Below, one piece after another: positions 8,026 to 14,990 of a stretch of DNA of 18,889 bases. Numbering within the stretch: the stretch's first letter is position 1; each line of letters starts with the position of its first letter. Under the pieces are notes generated by a model. It was not told where the DNA came from. It ran no database searches and saw only the letters and a list, made by a program, of their open reading frames with translations. Origin of the DNA: Avidehalobacter sp964569265 (GTDB taxonomy: Bacteria; Bacillota; Dehalobacteriia; UBA4068; UBA4997); the NCBI GenBank assembly GCA_964569265.1, contig CAZMTO010000029.1, positions 1-18,889 on the forward strand. Direction: 5' to 3'. Both the position numbers and the translations under genes were made by a program.

Positions 8026-8090
8026 CCGGTAGTTGTCGGATAGGCCGCCAGTAGAAACTTGAGGCCCATATTGCCCCAATTATACCGAAA
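8024..8090 (-). promoter_or_regulatory. Purine riboswitch aptamer (guanine type)
   Basis: The minus-strand leader folds as a purine aptamer. P1 is TTTCGGTA (8090-8083) with TACCGGAG (8031-8024); J1/2 is TAATT; P2 is GGGGC (8077-8073) / GCCTC (8065-8061) closed by the conserved L2 loop AATATGG; J2/3 is AAGTTTCTACT, the hallmark of the class; P3 is GGCGG/CCGAC. The base just before the P1 3' strand (8032), equivalent to specificity position 74, is C, which in this class pairs with guanine or hypoxanthine. P3 has one mismatch and loop L3 (CCTAT) is shorter than the usual seven bases. It should lower permease expression when guanine is plentiful. Confidence 0.85.
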
Positions 8091-8155
8091 TTATGAAGTT
8101 AACGCTATAATATTAACATAGTTTACGACAAATTGCTACAGTTTTTTAAGAAAAA

Positions 8156-8184
8156 TTGACAACCGGCAGGCAAAAGAGTATAAT
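8156..8184 (+). promoter_or_regulatory. Consensus sigma-A promoter for the phosphoribosyltransferase
   Basis: TTGACA (8156-8161), a 17-base spacer and TATAAT (8179-8184) form a perfect consensus promoter, 31 bases before the start codon. Confidence 0.93.
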
Positions 8185-8214
8185 CAGTAGCATAAACCTA
8201 AGGAGCTGATACCT

Positions 8215-8769
8215 ATGACCTATGAATTTAGTGTGGCCGGCCTTACACGGCAGTTGCCGCTTTGCCCGCTTAACGATGAAACGATGATAGGCGCGTTTGT
8301 TATTTTTGGTGATGTTGAGCTTACCTGTGCCTGTGCGGCAGAGCTTTTGAAGATAGCGCCGGATTTTGATTATATGGTGGCACCGGAGGCTAAAGGTATA
8401 CCGCTGATTCATGAAATGGCCAGACAAAGCGGCCGCAACGAATATTTTCTGGTGAGAAAATCTCCGAAGCTTTATATGGACGGTGTGTTTGAAGTAGTAG
8501 ATAAATCGATAACCACTGCCGGAGAACAGCGCCTGTATATGGACGGTGCAGATGCACGCAAGATGCAGGGCAAGCGTATTTTGATTTTGGATGACGTTAT
8601 ATCTACCGGCGGGTCTTTGGCGGCGGTAGAAAATTTGGTGGAACAGGCCGGCGGCATTGTGGTTGGCCGTATGGCTATTTTGGCCGAGGGCAAGGCTGCG
8701 CAGCGTGACGATATTTTGTTTTTGGAGCGTTTGCCGCTGTTTAATGCCAAGGGTGAGCCGATAGATTAG
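8215..8769 (+). CDS. Purine phosphoribosyltransferase-like protein
   Basis: This 184-residue type I phosphoribosyltransferase carries the PRPP-binding loop ILILDDVISTGGS (about 122-134, with D126 and D127). The region PEAKGIPLIHEMAR and the flexible-loop part VRKSPKLYMDG resemble adenine phosphoribosyltransferases, so it probably converts a purine base and PRPP to the nucleotide; xanthine or another base cannot be excluded. AAGGAG at 8201-8206 precedes the ATG. It is a one-gene transcript from a perfect promoter with its own terminator, and is divergent from a purine permease, which supports a salvage role. No riboswitch-like sequence is seen in its short leader. Confidence 0.85.
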   Translation: MTYEFSVAGLTRQLPLCPLNDETMIGAFVIFGDVELTCACAAELLKIAPDFDYMVAPEAKGIPLIHEMARQSGRNEYFLVRKSPKLYMDGVFEVVDKSITTAGEQRLYMDGADARKMQGKRILILDDVISTGGSLAAVENLVEQAGGIVVGRMAILAEGKAAQRDDILFLERLPLFNAKGEPID

Positions 8770-8808
8770 GCAAAGCAAATAGCTACACATAATATTAAAT
8801 AATATAAA

Positions 8809-8846
8809 GTCTGCGTGGGTGTGTTTGCCCGGGCAGGCTTTTTTTT
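8809..8846 (+). terminator. Intrinsic terminator after the phosphoribosyltransferase
   Basis: The stem GTCTGCGTGGG (8809-8819) / CCCGGGCAGGC (8828-8838) has one mismatch and two wobble pairs, and is followed by eight T residues. Confidence 0.9.
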
Positions 8847-8966
8847 GTACCCAAAATGCCGTGGTATGGCAGCAACAAAATAAAATGCGGTACAAGCACC
8901 GCCGCAAAAAAATGCCATAACCTATATTATGAATACTCCATAGAGAGAAAAAGGAGGTCCATAATT

Positions 8967-9827
8967 ATGGCCAGAAGATTATGTGCTTGCAGCGACAAAC
9001 CGTTTTATGATGATTGTGAGTGTAGGCAAAGCGGCAGTTTGGGGGTAGAGGATATTTTTGAAGAGGTGATGGTGCGCGCCAGAGAAGCCGAGCTGTTTTA
9101 CTGCTGTATGGTCGAAAATTCTCAGTGCGAGGTAGATAAAGAGATGTTCAGGCAGTTTAGCTTGGACGAACGCCGCCATTATGCTCTGTTGCAGCAGATA
9201 TTGCGGGAGCTTACCTGCGAATGTTACTGCGTGGGCGAGGTTTGTATTGAAGAACCCAGAGGTTTTTGCAAGGCGATAAAGGTGGCAATATATAACGAAA
9301 TGCAGATGAGCAACGATTATGAAAATCTGGCGTGCTATTTGGAAAATATGGCACACCGCGAGGTTTTGCTCAGTATGATAGAGGATTCGCGGCGGCACGC
9401 CGAACGTTTGGCAGAGCTTTATCAGTTTGCGCAGGATTGTGCCTGCCGTAATGTTGCCGGCACCGAGGAGGAGAGCTGTAACAACTGCTGCTGTGGGTGC
9501 TACGGCTGCTGCAACCCGTGCTGCTGCGGCAGTAACAATGGCAAATGCATTTGCGGCTGCATACCGTTTATGATGCCGTGCTGCCCAAATGACACCGGCA
9601 CCGAGGCAGAGGCGGAGGAAGATGACGATTGCACGGTAACCTATTGCTGCCTTGATGATGATAGCTGCCCCTGCGTTTGCGGGCACGAGATGGAAAGACG
9701 TACCGGGCTTAGGGGCAAAGACCCGGCTAAAAAGAACGGCTGCGGATGTTCTAAGGTGGGGGGTGCTGCCGGCGGCTGCGGCTGCCGTAAGTGCAAGGGC
9801 GCACAGGGCTGCTGGGGTACCCGCTGA
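8967..9827 (+). CDS. Ferritin-like protein with cysteine-rich C-terminal tail
   Basis: A 286-residue protein with 42 cysteines. Residues 26-157 look like a four-helix ferritin/rubrerythrin-type bundle: helix A has E40/E42 (ARAREAELFY region), helix B has E68-R-R-H71 (an ExxH motif), helix C has E111 and helix D has D140-S-R-R-H144. The second motif is SRRH instead of ExxH, so the di-metal site may be altered. Residues 158-286 hold 29 cysteines in CC, CCC, CxC and CGC clusters split by an acidic stretch (EAEAEEDDD) and a basic stretch, reminiscent of metallothioneins. Start ATG is fixed by AAGGAGGT at 8951-8958; no signal peptide. It is a single-gene unit between two terminators. Role unknown; metal binding or redox is inferred. 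Confidence 0.85.
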   Translation: MARRLCACSDKPFYDDCECRQSGSLGVEDIFEEVMVRAREAELFYCCMVENSQCEVDKEMFRQFSLDERRHYALLQQILRELTCECYCVGEVCIEEPRGFCKAIKVAIYNEMQMSNDYENLACYLENMAHREVLLSMIEDSRRHAERLAELYQFAQDCACRNVAGTEEESCNNCCCGCYGCCNPCCCGSNNGKCICGCIPFMMPCCPNDTGTEAEAEEDDDCTVTYCCLDDDSCPCVCGHEMERRTGLRGKDPAKKNGCGCSKVGGAAGGCGCRKCKGAQGCWGTR

Positions 9828-9889
9828 CAGGAGAATAAAACAGCAGGTTATATTGCGTAATATTGGCATAAAATAACTGTATAAACGGC

Positions 9890-9935
9890 AAAAGCACCGA
9901 AAACCGCCTGTGTGTGGTTGTCGGTGCTTTTATAT
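9890..9935 (+). terminator. Intrinsic terminator of the ferritin-like gene
   Basis: An 11-bp perfect stem AAAAGCACCGA (9890-9900) / TCGGTGCTTTT (9921-9931), extended inside by AACC/GGTT, ends in a T-rich tract that runs into the birA promoter. Confidence 0.9.
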
Positions 9936-9963
9936 TGACAATGCCCGGTGAACGCGGTATAAT
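9935..9963 (+). promoter_or_regulatory. Consensus sigma-A promoter of birA
   Basis: TTGACA (9935-9940), a 17-base spacer and TATAAT (9958-9963) give a perfect consensus. The BirA operator begins at the next base. Confidence 0.93.
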
Positions 9964-9996
9964 TTGTTTACAAAAATACTTGGTTTGGGTTTACAA
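9964..9996 (+). promoter_or_regulatory. BirA (biotin repressor) operator
   Basis: TTGTTTACA (9964-9972), 15 bases, then GGTTTACAA (9988-9996). The right half fits the BirA consensus GGTT(A/T)ACAA fully and the left half matches 6 of 9 bases of its mirror; the 15-base gap is typical. It spans the expected transcription start, so biotinoyl-AMP-bound BirA should block its own gene. Confidence 0.75.
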
Positions 9997-10031
9997 AGAT
10001 TGGGTTAGCCAAAAATAGTGGAGGTTTTTAT

Positions 10032-10997
10032 ATGCAAAACTTGCGAGAGCAGATATTTAAGCTGCTTTATGATGCCGGTGACAATTATGTATCGGGGGAG
10101 CAGATAAGCGAGCAGTTGGGTGTTACCAGAGCCGCTGTGTGGAAGCATATTAAAGCGATAGAGGACGAGGGCTATACGGTAGAAGCGGTGCGCCGCCTGG
10201 GCTACAGGCTAAAGGCCAACGGTATCAGAGAGGTGGAGCTGGCGCCGTATTTAAAGACGGAGTGGCTGGGGCGCAGCTTTACATATTTACAGGAGGTAGA
10301 TTCTACCAATAAATATGCCAAAACCTGGGCTGATGCCGGTGCTGTAAATGGAGCAGTGGCTGCCGCAGATTTGCAGACCGGTGGCCGCGGGCGTTTGGGC
10401 CGTGTGTGGGACAGCCCTGCCGGCAGCGGTGTGTGGTTTAGTGCGGTGTTAAGGCCGCCGATATCGCCGGAAAAAGCGCCGCAGATATCGCTGACGACGG
10501 CAGTTGGTGTGGCAGACGGCCTGCGCAGGCTGGGGTATAATGCCGGTATAAAGTGGCCCAACGATATTTACATCAGCGGGCGCAAGGTTTGCGGTATGCT
10601 TACGGAGATGCACGCATCGATGGAGGCGGTGGAATGGGTTGTGGTGGGTATTGGTATAAACTGCCTGGCCCGTGAGCTGCCGCCGGAGATTGCCGATATT
10701 GCTACCACATTGGCTAAAGAGGGTGGTAAGCCGGTTTGCCGTGCCGAGGTTTTGGCCGAGGTGCTGAACAGCCTGGAATATTATTATGATATGCTGTATA
10801 CCAAGGGGTTTGACGAGATAAGGCGTGTGTGGCTGGCAAACAACATAACGCTGGGCAAGCGCGTTAAGATAAGCACGATAAACGAAACCTTTTTTGGAGA
10901 AGCGCTGGATATGCAGGAGGACGGTTCTTTGCTGGTTAAGCGTGAGGAGGATGAGGGGGAGTTTGTGTTGGTTACGGGCGATGTCTTTTTTGCCTGA
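10032..10997 (+). CDS. birA: Biotin--protein ligase and biotin operon repressor BirA
   Basis: This 321-residue bifunctional protein activates biotin with ATP and attaches it to the carboxylase biotin carrier, and represses biotin genes. An N-terminal winged helix (residues 1-60, GEQISEQLGVTRAAVWKHIK) gives DNA binding. The ligase domain has G118-RGRLGR-124 (the biotinoyl-AMP loop), KWPNDI (174-179) and VVGIGINC, with the SH3-like C-terminal domain after about 275. GGAGG is just before the ATG. A BirA operator overlaps its own promoter. The biotin transporter gene bioY lies downstream, separated by a repeat element. Confidence 0.96.
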   Translation: MQNLREQIFKLLYDAGDNYVSGEQISEQLGVTRAAVWKHIKAIEDEGYTVEAVRRLGYRLKANGIREVELAPYLKTEWLGRSFTYLQEVDSTNKYAKTWADAGAVNGAVAAADLQTGGRGRLGRVWDSPAGSGVWFSAVLRPPISPEKAPQISLTTAVGVADGLRRLGYNAGIKWPNDIYISGRKVCGMLTEMHASMEAVEWVVVGIGINCLARELPPEIADIATTLAKEGGKPVCRAEVLAEVLNSLEYYYDMLYTKGFDEIRRVWLANNITLGKRVKISTINETFFGEALDMQEDGSLLVKREEDEGEFVLVTGDVFFA

Positions 10998-11248
10998 TAC
11001 CGGAATTGCAATAGCACCAGAAGGGACAACTGCACACCATCTGCGGTGTCGTGCTTGCATTTTTCTCGCGACGCGCACTATCAGTGCAGCTTGCTCGACA
11101 AAATACAATCACTCCTTGCATATGGCGCACATTTGCCCTTCTGGTATACTAACAAAGGTTTTCTGGGGCACTCTTGCAATTCCTTGACTTTGGGTGGTTA
11201 ACCCTTTGCTAAAAAAGCCGCGCCGCACGGCGTATGTAGGGCGGTGGG
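10998..11248. repeat. Interspersed palindromic repeat element, copy A
   Basis: This 251-base non-coding element begins with TACCGGAATTGCAATAG at the first base after the birA stop codon. An exact inverted pair GGAATTGCAA (11002-11011) / TTGCAATTCC (11174-11183) frames an interior with a nested pair ACCAGAAGGG (11016-11025) / CCCTTCTGGT (11136-11145). The conserved tail continues TTGACTTTGGGTG and ends with a GC-rich palindrome; read on the minus strand this tail is hairpin + TTTTTT, terminator-like. Copy B at 17408-17592 shares both ends but not the interior. It carries no convincing open frame. MITE-like or a structured RNA element are possible. Confidence 0.85.
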
Positions 11249-11335
11249 TGGGAATAGATAAGGGTTTATTCTGTGTATGCTGAGCAGCGTTTAAAATCTT
11301 TATTAAACTAAAATGCAAAAATACGAGGTGTAACA

Positions 11336-11863
11336 ATGCAAAAAACAAATATACGCAGGCTTACTGTAATGGCTATGCTGCTGGCAGTGCTGGTGGTATG
11401 TTCGCAAATTGCCGTGCCGGTTGGGTCGGTGGTGCTAACGGCGCAGACCTTCGCCATTATGCTTATAGCGCTGTTGCTGCCGCCCAAATATGCGGTGGGC
11501 ACGGTTTTGGCGTGGGTTTTGGCAGGTGGCGCGGGCTTGCCGTTTTTTGCCAATTTTAAAGGTGGGCTGGGCGTTTTGCTGGGGCCTACCGGCGGTTACA
11601 TTTATGGGTTTGTTATTGGTGCGTGGATAATATCGGTGATTGCGGGCAAGGGCTTTAGCCTGTGGCGGGCTGTTTTAGGCTGTGCGGTGGCGCTGCTGTT
11701 TGTATATTTGCTGGGTGCGGTGCAGCTAAAGATGGTGTTGGGTACCCAAAGCTATGCGGCGGCCTTTGTGTTGGGCGGTGTGCCGTACATATTTTTTGAG
11801 CCGATAAAGCTGGCGGCGGCGGTATGGGCGGCGCGCCTGCTTAAACAGCGCATAAATCTGTAG
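11336..11863 (+). CDS. bioY: Biotin transporter BioY
   Basis: This 175-residue membrane protein is the substrate-binding S component of a biotin ECF-type transporter. Six hydrophobic segments are seen, with the family signature GGAGLPFFANFKGGLG and GPTGGYIYGF near the middle (about 62-92) and the conserved N-terminal VPVGSVVLTAQTFAIM. The start follows a GAGG-type site (CGAGGTG at 11324-11330). No EcfA/EcfT genes are near, as is common for BioY. Its leader (11249-11335) shows no BirA operator that I can find, although a weak palindrome GTTTAA...TTAAAC is present. Confidence 0.95.
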   Translation: MQKTNIRRLTVMAMLLAVLVVCSQIAVPVGSVVLTAQTFAIMLIALLLPPKYAVGTVLAWVLAGGAGLPFFANFKGGLGVLLGPTGGYIYGFVIGAWIISVIAGKGFSLWRAVLGCAVALLFVYLLGAVQLKMVLGTQSYAAAFVLGGVPYIFFEPIKLAAAVWAARLLKQRINL

Positions 11864-11873
11864 GGGGCCGGTT

Positions 11874-12182
11874 ATGGCGAGCAGCAGAGAGTATTTGGAT
11901 TATGTGTTGGAGCAATGCCCGCAGCTTATGCATAGGGCGATGATGGGCGAATACATACTTTATCTGCGCGGCAAAATAGTGGGCGGTATTTATGATGACC
12001 GTTTGCTGGTAAAACCGGTGGCGGCTGCCAAAAGGCTTATGCCGGATGCTGAGCTGGTATTGCCGTATGAGGGTGGCAGCCGTATGCTGCTGGCAGAGGA
12101 TTTGGAGAACCGGGAGTTTTTGCAGGCTCTGTTTGAGGAAATGTGGCCGGAGCTGCCGGCGCGCAAAAAGTCTGCCCGGTGA
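11874..12182 (+). CDS. TfoX/Sxy N-terminal domain protein
   Basis: This 102-residue protein is only the N-terminal domain of the TfoX/Sxy family: MMGEYILYLRGKIVGGIYDD followed by RLLVKP and the ending ALFEEMWPELP are typical. In gamma-proteobacteria the full-length protein is a competence co-activator; stand-alone domains in Bacillota have no known role, so that function should not be transferred. It starts 10 bases after bioY, with GGGGG between, so it is probably co-transcribed with bioY. The lysine/arginine-rich C-terminus (ARKKSAR) is unremarkable. Confidence 0.88.
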   Translation: MASSREYLDYVLEQCPQLMHRAMMGEYILYLRGKIVGGIYDDRLLVKPVAAAKRLMPDAELVLPYEGGSRMLLAEDLENREFLQALFEEMWPELPARKKSAR

Positions 12183-12200
12183 TATGCGGCGGCTTTATAC

Positions 12201-12229
12201 TTTACAATTTGGGCAAAACATATTAGAAT
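12201..12229 (+). promoter_or_regulatory. Promoter for coaX-dusB
   Basis: TTTACA (12201-12206), 17 bases, TAGAAT (12224-12229): each box is 5 of 6 to consensus. A small hairpin GGCAG-GTTG-CTGCC (12244-12257) followed by TGTTTT lies between it and the coaX ribosome site and could be a weak terminator or attenuator. Confidence 0.7.
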
Positions 12230-12277
12230 AGTTTTAATAAGTGGGCAGGTTGCTGCCTGTTTTAAGGAGGAAGAATT

Positions 12278-13066
12278 ATGCTGTTGGTTATAGATATTGG
12301 CAACACGCATACGGTATTGGGGCTGTATGGCACCACAGAAGAATGTTTGTATCATTGGCGGTGTGCCAGTGACCGTTGCAAAACAGAAGATGAATATGCG
12401 GTGATGCTGCGTGATATGCTGGCTACTGCAGAGCTTGGCTTTAAGGATATATCGGCGGTGGCCATAAGCAGCACGGTGCCGCCGCTGGTGGACGTATGGC
12501 AAAAGCTGTGCCGCAAATATCTGGGGGTAAAGCCGCTGGTGATATCTATAGATGTGGAAACCGATATGGCTATTTTGCTGGATAACCCGCGGGAGATTGG
12601 CCCTGACCGTATTGTTAACAGTGTGGCCGGGCGTGCCAAATACGGCAATTCTCTGATTGTTATTGATTTGGGTACGGCTACTACCTTTGACTGTGTGTCG
12701 GGCAAGGGCGAATTTTTGGGCGGTGTTATTGCGCCGGGTGTGGCGGTATCGGCAGATGCGCTGTGTAACCGCACTGCCCGCCTGCCCCGTGTAGAATTTG
12801 ATGTGCCGGCTAAGGCGTTGGCTACCAACACTGTGCAGGCTTTGCAATCGGGCCTGGTGTATGGTTTTGGCGGCCTGCTTGACGGTATTGTGCGGCGTCT
12901 GAAGCAGGAGATGGGTGGCGAGGTTAAGGTTATAGCTACCGGTGGGTTGTCGTCTACTATTGCCAAGGCGACGGAAACCGTGGATATTGTTGACCCGATG
13001 TTGACGCTGGACGGCTTGCGTATTTTATATAATCTGAATAAGGACAGGCTTGATGAGAATAAGTGA
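12278..13066 (+). CDS. coaX: Type III pantothenate kinase
   Basis: This 262-residue enzyme phosphorylates pantothenate, the first step of CoA synthesis. It shows the ASKHA-fold signatures of CoaX: N-terminal phosphate-binding DIGNTHTVLGLYG, GPDRIVNSVAGRAKYG, LIVIDLGTATTFDCV and GGVIAPGVAVSADAL. Type III enzymes need a monovalent cation and resist CoA feedback; that is family knowledge. AAGGAGG at 12264-12270 precedes the ATG. Its 3' end overlaps dusB by 14 bases, so the two are coupled. Confidence 0.97.
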   Translation: MLLVIDIGNTHTVLGLYGTTEECLYHWRCASDRCKTEDEYAVMLRDMLATAELGFKDISAVAISSTVPPLVDVWQKLCRKYLGVKPLVISIDVETDMAILLDNPREIGPDRIVNSVAGRAKYGNSLIVIDLGTATTFDCVSGKGEFLGGVIAPGVAVSADALCNRTARLPRVEFDVPAKALATNTVQALQSGLVYGFGGLLDGIVRRLKQEMGGEVKVIATGGLSSTIAKATETVDIVDPMLTLDGLRILYNLNKDRLDENK

Positions 13067-14048
13067 GATATTGGCCGCTAACCCGGTGGTAAGTGCGCCG
13101 ATGGCCGGTATTACCGACCGGGCGTGGCGCGAAATAGCACGAGAAATGGGCGCAGGGCTGATATATACCGAGATGCTGAGCGATATGGCTTTGTGCTACG
13201 GCAGTGTTAAAACGCTGGGTATGCTTAATGCCGAGGGTGAGCGCGGGCCGATAGTTATACAGCTATGCGGGTCGTCGCCGGAATATATGGCTAAGGCGGC
13301 GGCGCTGATAGAGAACCTGACGGCTGATTGGGGCAATGTGGCGGCGATAGATATAAATATGGGCTGCCCGGCGCCGAAGATAGTTAAAAACGGTGAGGGC
13401 AGCCGCTTGATGACAGACCTGCCGCTGGCGGAAAAAATTATTGATGCGGTGGTGCAGGCGGTTAAGCTGCCGGTTACGGTTAAGCTGCGGCTTGGCTGGG
13501 ACGATGAGCATAAAAATGTGCGAGAGGCGGCGCGGCTGGCGGTTAATGCCGGGGCGCAGGCAGTGGCGGTGCATGGGCGTACACGCCAGCAGTTTTATGC
13601 CGGAGAAGCCGACTGGCAGCCGATAGCGGCGGTGGCGGCTGAACTGGCAGCCTATGATGTGCCGGTTATCGGTAACGGTGACATAAACAGCGTGGAGATG
13701 GGGTTAAAGCGTAAGCAGGAAAGCGGCTGCGCCGGTGTGATGATAGGGCGCGGTATGTTGGGTAACCCCTGGCTGCTGCGTGATTTGGCGCGGGCTTTTG
13801 CCGGAGAGGAAGCCTTGCCGGCACCTGATTACAGCGAGATATGTGAAATGGCACTGCGGCATTTATACCGGCAGGTGGAGTTGCGTGATGAGTATACGGC
13901 GGTGCGTTTGATGCGTACGCATTTGCCGTTTTATGTAAAGGGTATACCCGGTGCGGCGGCCCTGCGCGGGCGGATAAATCAACTGAACAGTGCTGCCGAG
14001 GTGGAGGCTGCTTTGCGCGGCTTTTTATGCGGCGAACCGACAAAATAA
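13053..14048 (+). CDS. dusB: tRNA-dihydrouridine synthase (DusB type)
   Basis: This 331-residue FMN enzyme reduces uridines in the tRNA D-loop. The flavin-binding VSAPMAGITDRAWR, the catalytic cysteine C105 in INMGCPAPKI, VKLRLGWDDEH, the VHGRTRQQFY histidine motif and VIGNGDI are all present, with a helical tRNA-binding C-terminal domain. The ATG at 13053 is chosen over the TTG one codon earlier because AAGGACAGG lies 5-13 bases before it. It overlaps the end of coaX and is followed by a terminator. The order coaX...dusB...greA-lysS is usual for Bacillota. Confidence 0.95.
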   Translation: MRISEILAANPVVSAPMAGITDRAWREIAREMGAGLIYTEMLSDMALCYGSVKTLGMLNAEGERGPIVIQLCGSSPEYMAKAAALIENLTADWGNVAAIDINMGCPAPKIVKNGEGSRLMTDLPLAEKIIDAVVQAVKLPVTVKLRLGWDDEHKNVREAARLAVNAGAQAVAVHGRTRQQFYAGEADWQPIAAVAAELAAYDVPVIGNGDINSVEMGLKRKQESGCAGVMIGRGMLGNPWLLRDLARAFAGEEALPAPDYSEICEMALRHLYRQVELRDEYTAVRLMRTHLPFYVKGIPGAAALRGRINQLNSAAEVEAALRGFLCGEPTK

Positions 14049-14070
14049 TAAAAGCAAAATAACAAATATT

Positions 14071-14103
14071 AAAAAAGCTTCTTGGGTAAAAGGGGCTTTT
14101 TTT
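14071..14103 (+). terminator. Intrinsic terminator after dusB
   Basis: A 13-bp stem (14071-14083 with 14090-14102), from AAAAAAGC to GCTTTTTT with two G-U pairs inside and loop GGGTAA, ends in seven T residues. Confidence 0.9.
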
Positions 14104-14145
14104 GTTATGCCCAAGGCGCGGCTGCATATTATTTAAGGAGAAAAT

Positions 14146-14913
14146 TTGCGGAAAAACGGGTTGATGCGGTTGGCGTGTGTATGGTTGGCGGATTTTGCGG
14201 TAAGTGGGCGGCAGCGTTGGTGGCACAGGCTGTGGCCTAAGCGGTATAAGCTGGGGGTGCTGGCAGATGGGCGCGAGGTTTGGCTGCTGGAAATTCCGTG
14301 GGAGGCGGGGGATAAAGCGGCGGCAGGGTGGTTAAAGCGGCGGCTGGGGCGGTTGCAAAAACAGAACGGCGAGGCGTTTAAGCTTGGTATGCCGATAGAG
14401 ATGGCGGCATTGGTGGCCGATAAATACCCGGCAGTGCTGCGTGACGGGCGGCGGCTTTGCTGCTGCGAGCTGGTGCGGCGCCTGATAAAGCAACGGGGCA
14501 GTGTGCAGGGCTGCGAGGTGGGTTTGCTGGGGCTAAACGAGGAATGGCAGGCGGATATGGTGGCGGAACTTTTGGCAGCCGGGGTGCGTGTGGCAGTAAA
14601 CGGGGCTTATGCCGACAGGCTGGCGGCGGCCTACTGGCGGCAGGGGGTGGCATTGCCGGTGGTTTCGGGGCGCAAGCTGCTTAAAAGCTGCGACATAGTG
14701 TATTTGTTGCAGGGCGGTGCCGATGTTGTGCCGCCGGGGCTAAGGGGCAGAGTGGTGCCGTTTGCCGAACCGAAGGTGTATGTGCCGGGGCATTTTGGTG
14801 GGCAGTATAGATACGGAATGTTTGCGGCGGGGCTGGCAGCGGCATTGACAGAGCCTGCCGAGAGGGCTAATTATGCTAATTTGCTTGACAAGGGGAGTCT
14901 GTTAACATTATAA
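14146..14913 (+). CDS. Conserved-looking protein of unknown function upstream of greA
   Basis: I do not recognise this 255-residue protein. The start is TTG, placed by AAGGAG at 14135-14140; ATG 14164 is an alternative. It is rich in Trp, Arg and Leu at the N-terminus (residues 20-75). Residues 120-200 have the rhythm of a Rossmann-like domain: GCEVGLLGLNEEWQADMVAE, then a second strand VRVAVNGAY, then SCDIVYLLQGGADVVP. This recalls NAD-binding or dehydrogenase-type proteins, but the first strand lacks a clear GxGxxG. There is no signal peptide or membrane helix. A strong promoter for greA is embedded in its last codons. Cytoplasmic, function unknown. Confidence 0.75.
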   Translation: MRKNGLMRLACVWLADFAVSGRQRWWHRLWPKRYKLGVLADGREVWLLEIPWEAGDKAAAGWLKRRLGRLQKQNGEAFKLGMPIEMAALVADKYPAVLRDGRRLCCCELVRRLIKQRGSVQGCEVGLLGLNEEWQADMVAELLAAGVRVAVNGAYADRLAAAYWRQGVALPVVSGRKLLKSCDIVYLLQGGADVVPPGLRGRVVPFAEPKVYVPGHFGGQYRYGMFAAGLAAALTEPAERANYANLLDKGSLLTL

Positions 14914-14914
14914 T
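14885..14914 (+). promoter_or_regulatory. Consensus promoter for greA-lysS
   Basis: TTGACA (14885-14890), 18 bases, TATAAT (14909-14914), lying inside the last codons and the stop codon of the preceding gene. A small hairpin GCCGG/CCGGC (14932-14948) lies in the leader before greA. Confidence 0.85.
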
Positions 14915-14990
14915 AAGTTGATTAGAGGTAAGCCGGGCAGATACCGGCCTGTTTGTGTGTAATTTAATAAAAACGGAGGGATAAATAGAT

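Noticed and set aside
8856..8966. N-terminal extension of the ferritin-like protein from an earlier ATG at 8856
   Set aside because: The earlier start has no ribosome site and lies right after the previous gene's terminator, while ATG 8967 has AAGGAGGT at ideal spacing and gives a sensible N-terminus.
8979..9869. Long minus-strand frame opposite the ferritin-like gene
   Set aside because: It is a by-product of the Cys/Gly-rich codons on the plus strand, has no ribosome site and no recognisable domain.
10894..11187. Plus-strand frame running from birA into repeat copy A
   Set aside because: Most of it overlaps birA in another frame, it has no good ribosome site and its end reads through the palindromic element.
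11278..11320. Palindrome GTTTAA...TTAAAC upstream of bioY as a BirA operator
   Set aside because: Its halves do not fit the BirA half-site and the spacing is wrong.
11990..12847. Long minus-strand frame opposite the TfoX-like gene and coaX
   Set aside because: It spans two well-supported plus-strand genes and their intergenic promoter, and the translated protein has no family features.
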